This document shows, one piece after another, positions 1 through 12,959 of a DNA stretch of 64,000 nt. Under the pieces are notes generated by a model. That model had not been told where the DNA came from and made no database searches. It saw nothing but the letters and a program-made list of their open reading frames with translations. The translations under genes were made by a program, and so were the position numbers. The stretch comes from Agriotes lineatus. Lineage: Eukaryota > Arthropoda > Insecta > Coleoptera > Elateridae. The stretch is taken from positions 62,001-126,000 of the forward strand of contig CALNHX010002782.1 of assembly GCA_940337035.1 (NCBI GenBank). The letters are read 5' to 3'. Numbering within the stretch: position 1 is the stretch's first letter; each line of letters starts with the position of its first letter.

Positions 1-1735
1 AGGGTTATGGGGATCATTAGCGTGAGCGTTTTAATGGATATTCTGAACACGGCCTCATATTATTTCCCAAAAGTCTAAAAACATAGGGATTAAGACGGCG
101 ATTTCGTGGCTAGCAGTCTTATTTGCGAAATTGGGCAAGTTGTCAAATGTTTGTAAATGAGTAAACTTTTCGTAATTAAAAATACATGTCTACAGTAAAC
201 ATTTGTTTTGGTTCTGACGACAGAAACATTAATTAGTAATTTGAAGTACGCATAATTTATAAATTAATTTGTTCTTTAAATAAGTAGCTTATTATGTCAA
301 GCTTAAAAACGTACCAAATAAATATGCTTTCAACCGTAATTATCATTTTAAGCTTCGTCATAATATTAAACGTAGAATACAGTTGTTAGACTTGAACCTT
401 CAAATGGATTTTTTTGGAAAGATTGAGCAATGAGAGAAAATTCGAGAATGAATAAATATTTTATTGTGCTCAGAAGGTACAAACACAAGCATACTAGGCC
501 ATTATTATTAAGCTCAAACAAAAATAACTAGACGTCCTCCTTCAAAGTTAAACTAATAATTAATTACAATATTGCTTTCTTGTGCGAGATTTTGAGAAAA
601 TGAAGAAGACGCCACTTAAATTATTATAATATTCTTGGGAACGTAAAAAATTGATATAAGTATGGATGTACGCTCAAGATGTCTTAATTTGTGTCTGGGA
701 TCCCGCTTGTAACATAAAGAAACATTAAAATAACAAACTATGAAATTGATCCAAGTGTTAGAAATAGTGTGTAGGTTCATCAGATGCCGTTTAAAAACAG
801 TTTTTTTATAGAATTATGGTAATTTTAGAATGTCGTGGGGAATCATTAATAAAATTAAAGATATCAAACAGTCGGAATGGAATTAAATTATTAACACACA
901 AAAGTGTGCGACAGCTATATAACATAAACTAGTGCACTTTTGAATTTTTAGCGATTTAAGAATGATAGTATGACTTAGAAGAGAGTCATGACACATGCAA
1001 TTTGGCAGCAAATAAAATGTTTACAATGAAGGGATCACTTAAATATCTATAATTATAAATTCATCCTCAATAGGAGGCGTATGCGATAAATAATGGAAAA
1101 TGGCAAATTCGTCATACGTTATTTTGTTTTTAACACAAGAATGATTAAAAAACGGGTGAAGAAGAAATTGAAACCATGTAAGAGAAGAAACGGTGTAAAC
1201 AAGTAAAATAAAATAATAAACCTATTACACAAAAGAATAGTAATAACATCCAATAACCAGAAAAAATACAGAAAGAATACAATATAGAATCTCTGAATAC
1301 AAGATCTGAACAATTTCTTTATATCCTCGCAGCAAAACTCATAGAAAATTTTACAACTTCGGCATAACAAAAATATAAAAAGTTGTAAAGCACTACATGA
1401 TGTCCTATTTGTGGCAATGAAAGAAAAAATACGTCACAAAACAAATATTTCAGAATATTGATGATTTGATGAATGGAAAACACAATAAAAAGAAACAAAA
1501 ACACTATATTATATATGGCTCAGAACAAACAGGGATTGAGACAGGTTTCAAAGGTATCCTGGCCGAAGTAAGAGAAGGATATGCCGACCCTTTCGTAAAT
1601 TACTAATACATAGTACATATTCAACATATGTCTTATACATCTTGGCGAACTGCCTTAAGGGTGAAGGGTAGGACATCTGATTTATAAAAAAAAACACGAA
1701 AGATTACCTTGTCAATTATCGAAAACTCACCGTGT
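1..1735. other. AT-rich stretch without recognisable genes
   Basis: Only short, low-complexity reading frames occur here on either strand, with no recognisable domain. I see no terminal repeats or target duplications. It is treated as intergenic or decayed repeat sequence. Confidence 0.5.
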
Positions 1736-1779
1736 TAGCCACCATAAGGAGACTGTATGGCTGCATAATTGGAAACTAA

Positions 1780-1985
1780 TTGAAAAATAAGTGTACTGTA
1801 CACTGGAAAATAGAATGCAAGTACATGGGCATATATATAATTATTATAAACGACACCTACCTTTACTATTTGTTATTCGCTGACGATCAAGTGATTTTAG
1901 CAGGAAATGAAAAAGACATAGAATACAGCTATCGGATACCTATTCGGCGAAAAGCTGGTAAAATTTCTTTAAAAATGAAGGTAAT
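1780..1985 (+). pseudogene. Reverse-transcriptase scrap of a non-LTR retrotransposon
   Basis: A short frame reads LLFADDQVILAGNEKDIEYS. This matches the catalytic FADD box and the residues after it in RTE/jockey-type reverse transcriptases, which copy element RNA into DNA. Nothing upstream (RT fingers) or downstream (YLG box) can be followed in a continuous frame, so this is a small decayed piece. The call rests on one motif of about 20 residues; a chance match is unlikely but possible. Confidence 0.6.
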
Positions 1986-2096
1986 TACCAATTACCGCCC
2001 AATGAAGTAATTGAATTACCAGATATTTCAATTACTCAAATGCAATAGTAATTCAATCATCAATTACTTGGTAATTGTAATTGCACAATGTAAATT
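1979..2096. repeat. AATTAC-rich degenerate repeat
   Basis: The words GTAATTAC, CAATTAC and GTAATTG recur in both orientations over about 120 bases, directly after the reverse-transcriptase scrap. It may be a decayed MITE end or simple repeat; the class is not determined. Confidence 0.45.
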
Positions 2097-2099
2097 CCT

Positions 2100-5000
2100 T
2101 TTTCACTTACTCTCAATAGAAATTGTTGTCGTGTATTTGTATTTATAATACCTTCTAGTGGAGCCCTCGACTCAAGTTGTCTCGGACCGCCAGAATCTCG
2201 CTCCTCAGGATGAAACAGGGCTCGCGAGGGCCCTACATCCCCAATTTGGCTTCAATGGATGAAGCTTGACTAAAGAGCGGACTCAAAAGTGACTGGCCGG
2301 GTATTCTTTCATACCCTTTCAAGGTCCCTTCTACTTAGATACGCTTCTGGGGGAATCAAGGGGATGTGCTGGGGGTACTGGTTACGCGAACACGCGCATC
2401 GCGAGACTTTTGCCTGAATCACCAAGTCCACACGCGCTCGATGTCAAACGTCTGCGGTGGTGAAGATTTTCGCATATTAATTTATTGTATCTGAATCCAG
2501 AATTTTCACAGGCGCAAACGTTACAATATAATATAATCAAAGGGCTAATTTCAAAACAAGGTTGCAGGCGTTGACGTGTTGCCACTGCTTGATGTTAAAT
2601 TAGTAAAGAGGACTGTTACATATAGTAATGATTTTCGTGGATTAAAAATTCTACTTCATATAAAATGTAGAAGTAGGAAAGAATAAAGATGAAGTTCATA
2701 ATATTACGTATGTAAGGTATGTAGTGAATTAATGGATATCAAATTAAATGATAATGATTATATTTAACTCAAACTTTTTTTATTAGGTTTTGTTAGGTTT
2801 GTATGCTGCTCAGCATGTCTTGGCTTAAATCCAGTTGTATTCTTTTTTCTCTACAGGTCTTGATCGCTTATTCATCGCAAGTTCGATTGTTGTACGTTAG
2901 TATACAGTTTATAAATAAAAGGTAAATTAATTTTGCCAAAGTTCTTCTAAATTTGGATGCTTCCATTGTCGTCAATACTCAACTCTTACCGAGTCTCGCA
3001 ACAAACCGCCTCCAAATTAAATTAACTCGTAATTATACAGCGAAACATTTTAAAATTGACAAAGGGGGGAAACTCTTTAACAATGTTATCCATAAGAACG
3101 ATTTGGATAAGTATAAAAACAAACACGCAATCACCGAGATGAATTAGGAAGAAAGACTTCCCTTGGTTTAACAAAAACAAAGCAATTATTGGGAACGACT
3201 AATTTAGGCAGGAAAACCAAAGGACTAACAGAATTGTTAATCTGTGCGTATCAAGTAGCGAGAGAGTCTATTGTGCTTTATTACCAATTACTGATCATAA
3301 ACAGTCGCTGCGAGCCCTCTAGCTTGTGATAATATTGATTGAAATTGCTTTTAGAGTTAATAAAATTCTTATTGGAATTAGAGTAACAGCGATTTTGACT
3401 TGAATATTTATGAGTTGGGAGTGTTCCTTCTGCATGCAGAAAGAAAAGAAGGTCGGGGGTTCCCTTCATGATGTAAAAATTTACGTATTTACGCGAAAAA
3501 AATTAATTGCTGCTCCGATAAGGGTCAGCACTTATAATTAATTTGAATTTTAACACCCCAGCCTACCAATCTTCCCGAAGGCAGTTCATCGTCAAGAGAA
3601 ATGGTGGGTGTCTGAAGGCCATGGAATTATTAATTGGAAGTGTTTCCTGCACATACGGTGGTGTAGTGTGGTGAAGGGCTTTTGCACAAACGTATGTTTG
3701 TTTTTCACATCGTGGTAGCCGTTGGATCAAGAATTATTTAGAGGGATAATTCCGGTAGAGGTTGTGCAGCTTTAGCTAGCTAGAAAGCGGGGCAAAGGCG
3801 CATTACTCGTTACTAATTGATGGCAGAACTCGAGCGTTGATTGGATGCCAAAGGGTTACGATGTTCATAAATGTACGTGTGTTTTATCTGTACTAATAAA
3901 CGTGCTTGTTTACACTTGCTATCTGCTTTGTTTGTGACTGAAAAAGTGTAATCTATTCATACTTAATCTATTCGTACTTTTTGCACCCTCGTGCTGGTAT
4001 GACCATTTACATTGTTCGGCAAGCGATGGCGTTAGAAGGGCTTTAATTATAGACTGGACATACTGCTTTGTTATTATAGCAAGTTTGTGATTTATGTATG
4101 CAAAATTAACAAAGCAGTGACTTTAGAGCAAATGTTTCTGCATTACTCGCCTCTCCACCATATTTCTAGCCAGTTGTTCCACATTTCAGAAAGACAAATG
4201 CAGAATTGGAAAAGCTGCAGCTATAAATCAGTATAGATTCGTTGTATATGCTCCTTAGCATACCAAATTCCGCCAACATTGGTCTATAAAGGCAGCGACT
4301 GCAGTTTAAATTTGTAACAGTCGATTCGGTATGAAGCATGGCACTTTAGTTTGTAGTACTTCAGCAGGCAAAGGGCTAGTCTCTAATCAATATTGTCAAA
4401 TTCGCTCACAGTTACACTGCTGGTTTACAGTAATCTGTTAATAGCTAGCTACATCACCATATAGCTTAACTTTAACGTTTTTGTACAAATTATTGCGTCA
4501 CCAAATCGATTGTCCTTCAATTTTGGCTATGATTAATTTCCATACACCGAGAAGTAGTAGTAGATTACAGTGCACTTTTTACTTACAAACAGCTAGAACT
4601 AATTTACTATTAAAATCTCCTATATTAGTTATGTGTTCACTATACAATCAAATTTGTGGAAAATGTGATATCTTTGAATGCACACTAAAATTGTTATTGG
4701 CAACTTATTGTGAATATTGTTGATCCGTTTTATAAGTTATGTATTTCTAAGCTTACATCTATACCTTATCGTCGTAATTTTTTTTTTTGTAATTTGTCTT
4801 TTAATTGGCTCTGCTGTTGGACAATAAATATATTATATAGTTCCATTATATGGCCGTAGTTGCATACAGAAATTTCGGGATCGACCTTATCGTGGAGTTT
4901 TATTTCTAACTGCGATATTTCGTGGCTGAACTCGTTTAATACGTAATGTTCTATGGAAACTGTTAAACATCCTTTAGCAGTTATTACAATTGGTTACATT

Positions 5001-5355
5001 CTAAAATGGATTTACGATGTAATTTATGAACTAATCATGCCAAAAGTGAATCCAGCTAGGTACAGTGGGACACACACACGGTTCTATTCTGAGATTGTGA
5101 GTGTTCTTGTTTAAATCAATTCAGGAAACTCGTAGAAAGTAGGCAATTATTATTTTGTCGGCCACCACAGGAATATGAATTTTCGTCTAAAAAGTGAACG
5201 ACATTCCGTAACCCAGAAAGGTACCACCTCGGCGAAGTCGGCGCACCTCCGTACTTACTTTACTCCCAGCTGTTAACGTTTAATTCAATGATACGATCAC
5301 CTGCATGTGGTTGTAAATAATACAGGAAAACATGTAACTTATACTGAATAGACAC
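2100..5355. other. No recognisable gene; one GC-richer patch
   Basis: No domain-bearing frame is seen. Bases 2160-2460 are clearly richer in G and C than their surroundings but carry no rRNA, tRNA or protein signature that I recognise. The rest is AT-rich with only short frames. Confidence 0.45.
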
Positions 5356-5727
5356 GACTATAGTTCCTTCAAATTCAAGATAAAGCAAAATCTGCAACCC
5401 AAGTTACAAATATCAGCGGTCAGTTGATTACTAATTTGATTTTATTAAAATTTAGATCAGAGAGATATGGCTTTGTTGTCGTCTTGATGAGTGTCAAAAT
5501 CAAATTCGAGGTTAGCAGGTTAGGTTTTGCATCAGTTTTAACACGAACTGACGCAAAACCTAACCTGCTAACCTCGAATTTGATTTTGACACTCATCGAG
5601 ACAGCAACAAAGCCATATCTCTCTGATCTAAATTTTAATAAAATCATATTAGTAATCAACTTACTGCTGATATTTGTAATTTGGGTTGCAGATTTTGCTC
5701 TATCTTGAATTTGAATGAACTATACAG
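5356..5727. repeat. Long palindrome (foldback element) with GGTTAGCAGGTTAGG core
   Basis: The two halves are near-perfect reverse complements around a centre at about 5541, with arms of about 180 bases and a loop of only a few bases. The inner arm contains TCAAATTCGAGGTTAGCAGG followed by TTAGGTTTTGC. Frames that appear on both strands here are mirror images of the arms, not genes. The same core recurs at 7.5, 10.2 and 39.8 kb with different outer arms. It behaves like a foldback MITE; no target duplication was established. Confidence 0.8.
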
Positions 5728-7381
5728 TACAAAATATCCCGCCGCAGCGGACGCTGATCCCGATACAATTTATTATAACCTGAGGAAAATTGCCCTGAGG
5801 TGACGTCGTGGTTACAAGCTATACTTTACCAAACCCATCAGGCTCGTCACAATCCAATCTGTCTATTAAAAATATGCGAAGTTGTCCCCTGAGGAGGCGA
5901 GATAGCTCAAGTTAATGTTTGTCAAGCCAACATTCAAGGAAAATACCTATAATCATAGTATCGTCTTTACTTCTAGTTATAAAGGTAAGCAAGCTCTGTC
6001 TACTAGAAGGAGAGGCCGAAGCGTGAGGAAGGAAATATTTAACTTAATCTGCCAACAATACTGAGTTGAAGGCAAAGCAAGCCTGCAGCTTGAAGTAGTG
6101 AAGTTCATTGGCTCTAGCTCCCTGAAGCCATAGCTAGTGTGCTTTTTTCAGAATTGTGGGACAATTGACCCATGAGGATGGTTGCTGGGATGACCGAGAT
6201 ACGGAACTTTGACCTGGGGCTCAGATGACCCACTGAGGTGATCACCGGAACGACAGAGATGCAGGAATTTGACGACCAACAGTAATGTTCACGCAGCCTA
6301 TATGAGAATCCGATCACAGTCGTTAGTTGGGCTGTCCAGCGAGATCGACCAACATATTTAAGCAGTTCGAAGTTTAGTATCAATCTAGTTAAAACTTTAA
6401 TTCATTCGCACCGCGTGTTCACATGTGCGGCTTTGTAGCCAATTTCTGCTCCTCTGCCTGCACCCCCGGACCTGTGGCTGGCGTGCGTTGCGCGCGACGT
6501 TCCTCCATTCACGGGACGATTTCATAGGCGTACGCGCCGAATTTATACAGGGGCGAAGTTAAAAGAAAGAAAATTAGCAAATACAGCGAAACACTGTAAT
6601 TCTCATTGAAGCATTGTTGTACACATTCATTAAAATTAAAGAAAGTATTCCTAACCTGGGATGTATCTGGAAACCCTTATTGATGGTCGCTTATTCCTCT
6701 ATCTAATTTATATTAAATTTAATCTACCCTGGTCTGAAGTACCCATTTTATTGTTACTAGTCATCTCTATTTTGTGTTTGGTTTAGATATTTCCTTCAGC
6801 TGCTACCTTATATACCTTTTAATACAAATAGTTGTTCAAAATTATTATTTTCTTAATTAGCTCTCTTCAATAATATTTTTACATTATGTTTATAACCCCC
6901 ATTGACTTCTTAGAGTATAGAGCAGTTCGAGGAAAAGAAGTACAAAATTGTTTACTTAATAAGGATTTCACCGAAAAGCTAGGGTTAAGTTATTTACAGA
7001 AAGCAAAATCGATTCTTGATGCAAATTACTGCCGGGAAGTAACAGCTCGGCAATGTTTCTTACGTAGAATATCTCACCGCCTGATATTAAATCGAACAAT
7101 ACTTGGAAAATAGTTCAGTAGTAAAGGTGCGACTGGTCGTGAACTTTATTAAAACTGTTTCTATGCAAAGTGCGACAGTTATGCACTTGTTTCTTAAAGA
7201 GGAAATCATTTTTAACGACTGTTCTCAAGATCTGCCTACAGATTAGCAGCTACCGGAAACTTAACAGCATTTTAGTTTGACCTGCCTTCTTTGCAACAGT
7301 TGAACGGTGAATGCATTAAGGCCTATGTATTTATTATTTTTAAAATATCTATCCACTATTTTTTACAGTAAGGTGTATTTA
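5728..7381. other. No recognisable gene
   Basis: Short frames near 6114-6383 (minus) and 6886-7113 (plus) carry no motif I can place. A GC-richer patch lies at about 6410-6550. Nothing else is supported. Confidence 0.45.
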
Positions 7382-7639
7382 TATCGAGAGATCCAAAAAA
7401 ACCTGTTCCTCAGCGGGCTGTGGAAAGTCAACGTACGAATAATATGTTGGTGACACTGTACGTCAATGTCAAATTCGACGTTATCAGGTTAGGTTTTCCG
7501 TCAGTTAGGACACAAAATGACGCAAATCCTAACCTGCTAACCTCGAATTTGACATTGACGTACAGTGTCACCAACATATTATTCGTACGTTGAATTTCCA
7601 CAGCCCGCTGAGGAACAGGTTTTTTTGGATCTCTCGATA
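7382..7639. repeat. Long palindrome sharing the 5.4 kb core
   Basis: The arms pair almost completely from TATCGAGAGATCC at the left end to GGATCTCTCGATA at the right, centred at about 7510. The inner part holds TCAAATTCGACGTTATCAGG and TTAGGTTTTCCGTCAGTT. The outer arms do not match those of the 5.4 kb palindrome, but the segment AATATGTTGGTG(A/G)CACTGTA is shared with the copies at 10.2 and 39.8 kb. Confidence 0.8.
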
Positions 7640-10150
7640 CCAGTACTTCAATGTCATGTCATCTTTTTGTGAAGTTTCATATGCATATGTGTCGAACCTT
7701 ACATGCATCTGGTTCAGTCTGTTTATTGTATACTAAAACTTCCAAAACAGTCTTAGTAGTATGACGAGTTGTAGAGAGGTTAATCTTAAGGATCCTCTAT
7801 TTACATACATTAATAAGCATAATATGTTGATTTGTGTAACTGTAGAATTTCTACTACAAAGTGAGGTTTTGGTATTCAGCAGTACAGAACTGAACCGCGT
7901 TAACTTAAATTTAATTAGTAACCGAGGGAAAATTGTAAAACAATTAAATCGTTGTAGTCCATGTAATCCCCATATACAATAACGATAAGAGAATTAAGAA
8001 AGTGTAGACTATGTAAATAAACTAAGTTATAATTATATGGAACATGTTACCACATAGTTTCATGTTACACTAATGTAGGTTTGACAAAATGGGATCATAA
8101 ATGCAAAACGATGCAGATATATTTTCTGTAGTAAAAAGATCATAAAGAACGCATATGGGTAAGATGGAGAAAGAGAAAAATATTAGAATGGAAATACTGT
8201 TTTCCATTTTACCCCAATATGACGCAAGATGTAGTCGAACACATGATGTCACGCTGAGCATGGGAGCATGCTGAGGTTCCCATATACTGTTTTGCTATGA
8301 ATAGCAGCAACCCCTTTTTGAAATACCTAACCAACTAAAAATAATTGAAAATGCAAAATCAAATTTGACGAACGATATTTGCATAGCTAAACAGGTCCCG
8401 ACGGATTCTGTATAAAAAACAAAATTGCTTTTGTACTGGAAATATCATCTGATCTGCTGAAATATTGATGGGAGCTCTAAAAACATTGGGGAGCGATTTA
8501 ACAAATTCGCTGTGAAAATATAATTCCAAGTAAGTGTTTTTAAATTCTACCCCAATATTTCCGATACAACAAAACAGCAACCCTAGTTTACCCCTTTTCG
8601 GCGAATATTTATTTCTTCTCGATTTTTGCAATTGTCTTATATTAGCGAACTTATCATGCCATTCGCCCTGTAATTTATTTTATTAACTCCGTTTTATTAT
8701 CCCTCAGCCAAAGCAAGCGCAAGAACAGTCGTCAAGGGTATCATATCAAAGCACCTACCCACTTTTCGCTTATTTCGCCCAGAATTACACTTGTATACAC
8801 AATGAAGAGAGTGCAAAGACCTTTTCGCTCATGCCGTTAATGTGACGAGTATTTGACAAAGCGTCTTATGAAAATGGCCTACTATGAAATTCAAGCAGTT
8901 GAACAGACTTACTTTGCTTTCACCTCAAAGACAAATATTAGCAATTAAAATCTGCGCTTCGAAGAAAATACGGCGCATTGTTAGACTCGAAATCAGCGGT
9001 TAAGGTATTCTCTACGATCTAAAGGTTTTCCTGCTGCTATTTTCTCGGTTAGCCTTTTAGTATCATCGATTGAAAATGTTTGATGTGCTTCTCTACGTCA
9101 GCTTCTTTAACTATCCACATTTCACTACTTAGTTGACGAGAAATTCACAAAGCACATCTGTTTATATTGATGAGACAGTGCAGATATTTCTAAATGTGAA
9201 GGGTTATACACGAACAATTTTGTTATGGTTTGGTTTGGTTCTTTAAGCAAAATAGAATTTCATTTGCATTAAACAGTATGATCAAGTTCATGGGCAGGTT
9301 TTAGAGCTTTGGTTACTTACTGTTTTTAAATTAGGAATATCAAAATCATTTGAATTATAATTTCAGTGACTGCATCATTTTTTTTTGTATCTTCTGTCAG
9401 CAACACATTTTGCTTCATCATTATCAGCATCATCACCAATCTCACTGATATCCGAACTACTTTAAAGCAGTAGCGGCTTTTCCAGGGATTGAGGAATTGT
9501 GTAGTGGGTTTCGGTATTAGATTTTTGTAGCTCTAATACAGCAATGCCGTCTCCTTGAAAATATGATTCTTTGAGCGCCCGTGAGTGGAGCGGGTTACCT
9601 ATATTGATTTTAGGTTACCTTGTCGTATTGGAAAGGATTTTCACCTCTAGTTGGCGCCGTCCAACATCAATGTGAATTTCGGATGGCGTATTTACAATAG
9701 TTTGGTTGTGTATTCTCGCTTCTTTTGGGCATGTATGTGCATTTTTCGTGGCTTACGAAATTTTTAGCGCCCGTTTTCCATCTGTAAATATCAATTGCAA
9801 TCTTTTGTTTCACGTGGATTGACAGGGGCGTATGCCTTCTTCAGCAAGGCCTTGTGATAAGTGTTGGTTCTAGATTATATTTTAAGCTTATATAATCCCA
9901 CTTACGATTTCACGTCAAGATTTTGTTGTAACGATGTTTATGTTATAAAAGTTAACTATCAAATTAGCAATCTTAGAATTTCCACTTTCTGGGTTCATTT
10001 TGAATAAATGAGGACCCCGTATACATTTCTATATATTAGTAACTTAACATTCAGAGTGGTTCGAATAATCAATTTTCATGTAATCTTTTTATCTGTGGTT
10101 GTTTTTAGTTGCTTTTAATATGTCCTTTGTATTAACCGTTGTTATTTCAG
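7640..10150. other. No recognisable gene
   Basis: Only short frames without motifs (for example 7761-7982 plus and 8359-8631 minus). The composition is AT-rich with no terminal repeats that I can pair. Confidence 0.45.
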
Positions 10151-10159
10151 CTTTATAAT

Positions 10160-10325
10160 GGTATTTGAATGCATAGTCGTTCGCCAGCGGCTCGCCGGAG
10201 ACTCGCCGAAGTTTCGTTATGAATTATATGTTGGTGGCACTGTAATTCTATGTCAAATTCGAGGTTATCAGGTTATGTTTTCCGTCAGTTTTGACAGAAA
10301 CTGACACAAAACTTAACGTGCTAAA
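10160..10325. repeat. Truncated copy of the core-sharing palindromic element
   Basis: This holds an outer block with GTCGTTCGCCAGCGGCTCGC, then ATATGTTGGTGGCACTGTA, then the core TCAAATTCGAGGTTATCAGG. The second arm is missing after about 10320. The 39.8 kb element has the same blocks in reverse order on the opposite strand. Confidence 0.7.
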
Positions 10326-11980
10326 ATAAATGACTTGTGAAACTAGTTTGGCACTCTTTATGCCATTTCTAAATAAAAAACCGCAGTTATAAAATTTAGA
10401 TAATTTTGTGGTGGTTTGTCAAGCTGACGTAACAATTGAAAATTCAATTAGATGTTTGAGGTTATGTCAATTTGTTTTTTGTATTAAATTTAATTTCAAA
10501 TGAATGTAAAACAAGATTTTTCATAGACCCCTCCTGAAATAAGAGAAATTGATGAAAATACAGTCAACAACTTGATGTTTGAGATTATGATATATCAAAG
10601 GTAGAAACTTTGAAAAAGTAAATTGTACTACACTATAAAATGAGTTAGAAACGCACTCTTTTGAGTAGCTGTATTATAAACGAAAAAAAAAATAGTTTTA
10701 GATCTATTTAACTTAAAAATGTAGAATCGTTTCTTTTGAATATTAAATAATTACTACTCAATTGGATTTTTAAAAGTGGTAGGATATTTTTTCAATAAAT
10801 AAGGGTTACATAACCTATTGTAACTTATTGGTCGATCAAATATACTTCGAAGTAATTATTAACCGATTTCTAACGTAAATTTTGTAAAAGCTTCTTTTTT
10901 ACACGCCTAAATAAGCTATTCTTAACGATATCAATCCATTAAAATGGTTTTATTGAGTAATCTCCAACTTTGTAAAACTCACTTAAATATAAAATATTGA
11001 CCATCCTACATTTTCTGCTAATATAGATGTTATCAAAACTTTTAGAAGAATTTCGCATTCAATCCATGTCGCTTAGGCTTTCCTAAGTTCATAATTTTAA
11101 AGTACTATAAGGAATCGCAAAGATGTGATTTGATTAACTTTCAATATTGTAACACTTTCTAAACAAAGTCGGCAGACGCATTCTACGGTTATTTATTTTA
11201 CATTGTTAGCGTTTGTTCAGTTAAGTCTAACCTCGCATTTGTGTTTCAGGATCGGCCACTGGAAGATTTAAGGGCAAATGTTCAGCGTAAGTAAAACGGT
11301 CTTTATTAGGTTAGGTTTGAAGGAAAACGTTGAAACATACAACGACACGATTATTTATTTACTTGACTGAAGTCTTAATCTGAAATAAAAGGGATTACTT
11401 GCAAAGTCCTCTAAATCTTAGGATATCTTGTATTTGTGCAATCTCGTCACGTCTCTGAAGATAAACTTCTTGTAATACCGAAGGATATCCGAAGTCAGAC
11501 AGCGAGATGCTCGCATCAGGTCCTATAACTTTAAAAAGTTATCGAAATGACTTTATAATTTAGCCTTATTGAAAACCAGCCGAACGGCGCTTTCCATTCA
11601 TTTAGCGTATTTTATCAATTCTTTGTTGAAATATCGGCTGCGTACATAAACGTGCGGTTCAAAGAACGTGTTCCGCATAATTAACATGAGTGCGTGACCT
11701 TTGGAGCCGTGCATGTTTCAGAAGGGTCAATGCGTACCCCCATTACGCTAACATCCACAAGATAATTTTGAAGCAATTTGTATGTATTTGGTATCAATTC
11801 TGAATTGCTTTTATCTTTATTGCTGCTGTACCCACCATAGCCTCTATTTTGGACGCGAGGCGCCAAATAGGTCAGGACTGCGTCTGTTGAGTCTTCTGCG
11901 TCGATTCCTGAAATGAAACTAAAACTATCGAAACAAAATATTAATTAAACTGAACAAAAAATAGTTTTTAACCACACAAA
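10326..11980. other. AT-rich sequence, no gene seen
   Basis: No frame has recognisable motifs and no paired repeats were noticed. Words such as TTAGGTTAGGTTTG at about 11309 and CTAACCTCGCATTTG at about 11227 resemble the palindrome core and may be further decayed pieces. Confidence 0.4.
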
Positions 11981-11984
11981 ATAA

Positions 11985-12130
11985 TAGTATATTATGATAC
12001 TAGTGTATAAGTACGCATTTAAAGCACGTGTGACGAGTTTAAGAGCACGACGCAAAGCGGAGTGCTTTTAACTTCGCTAGTGCTTTAGTGGCACTTATAC
12101 ACGTGTGTCATACGCTATTTTTTCTACGAT
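11985..12130. repeat. Short foldback hairpin element
   Basis: GTGTATAAGT and AAAGCAC on the left pair with GTGCTTTAGTG and CACTTATACAC on the right. The apex is GC-rich and non-palindromic (GAGCACGACGCAAAGCGGAG). The left flank ATAGTATATTATG and right flank CGCTATTTTTTCTAC resemble the ends of the hairpins at 23.7 and 59.5 kb. Confidence 0.65.
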
Positions 12131-12585
12131 TGTAACAGAAATATAAAAACTTAGTTCGGTGACACTTTTTCCGTCACATTGTGTTAGACATTTTAGGTTA
12201 TGTTGACATTCAAATTTATGACAGAGCGTGTTTTGATATAGTTTTAAAACACGCCACCAATGGCAACGTGCAAAAAAGACGTAATTCGGGCGCTAATATT
12301 AAGAGTGCTACAAAAGTGACTTTTGACACTAGAAACTGTGCAAAAAGTTGTCATTTTGACAATATCGTAGAAAATAGTTATTTATGCAACTAGTGCACGA
12401 GGCGCAAGCCGACCTTTTACACACGTATTGCATACTAGATTTTTTCTACAACTGAATATTTCACATTTTTTATCAATTGCTTTATTTATTTTGGTACGGA
12501 ACTGGTTGGTTGATTGAAATTAGTTTTAAGTTGGCGCCACTGATCGTGATCGATGAACTGTCAAAATATTGTAAAATTTTGTAAA

Positions 12586-12866
12586 TAGGCAACCCAAAAC
12601 CAATTTCACTTTTTATGCACTAGGGTTTGTTAAAGAACCTTTTATGCACTATTACTGTTACTAATAATAATAATTCATTAATTATGTTAATTTTTCACGA
12701 TTATTATTGTTTTGTACCTATAATTACCAAATTCTATTAAATAAATTACATCTTTCTGGTTTTTCACATGATTAACATCTAGAATAAGGTTATGTAAATA
12801 AGCAACCCAAAATACATTTCACTTTTTATGCACTAGGGTTTGTAAAGAACTTTTTATGCACTGCTT
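12586..12866. repeat. Direct repeat pair of about 65 bp
   Basis: GCAACCCAAAA followed by ATTTCACTTTTTATGCACTA and GGGTTTGT appears at 12588-12651 and again at 12802-12866, in the same orientation and about 215 bases apart. They may be two copies of a terminal motif of one decayed element that also includes the hairpin at 12.0 kb and the AGTGCACGAGGCGC block at 12390. Confidence 0.6.
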
Positions 12867-12959
12867 TTTAAAAAGTGGAACTTTACAAACTAACTAACGT
12901 GTTTAAAGTATCTACTTTAGACACGGTTGTAGAAAAAACTATTTACTTTTAATATATTT

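Noticed and set aside
5420..5708. Two overlapping frames, one per strand, with almost the same protein
   Set aside because: They are mirror images produced by the palindrome; the same DNA arm is read twice. No gene is implied.
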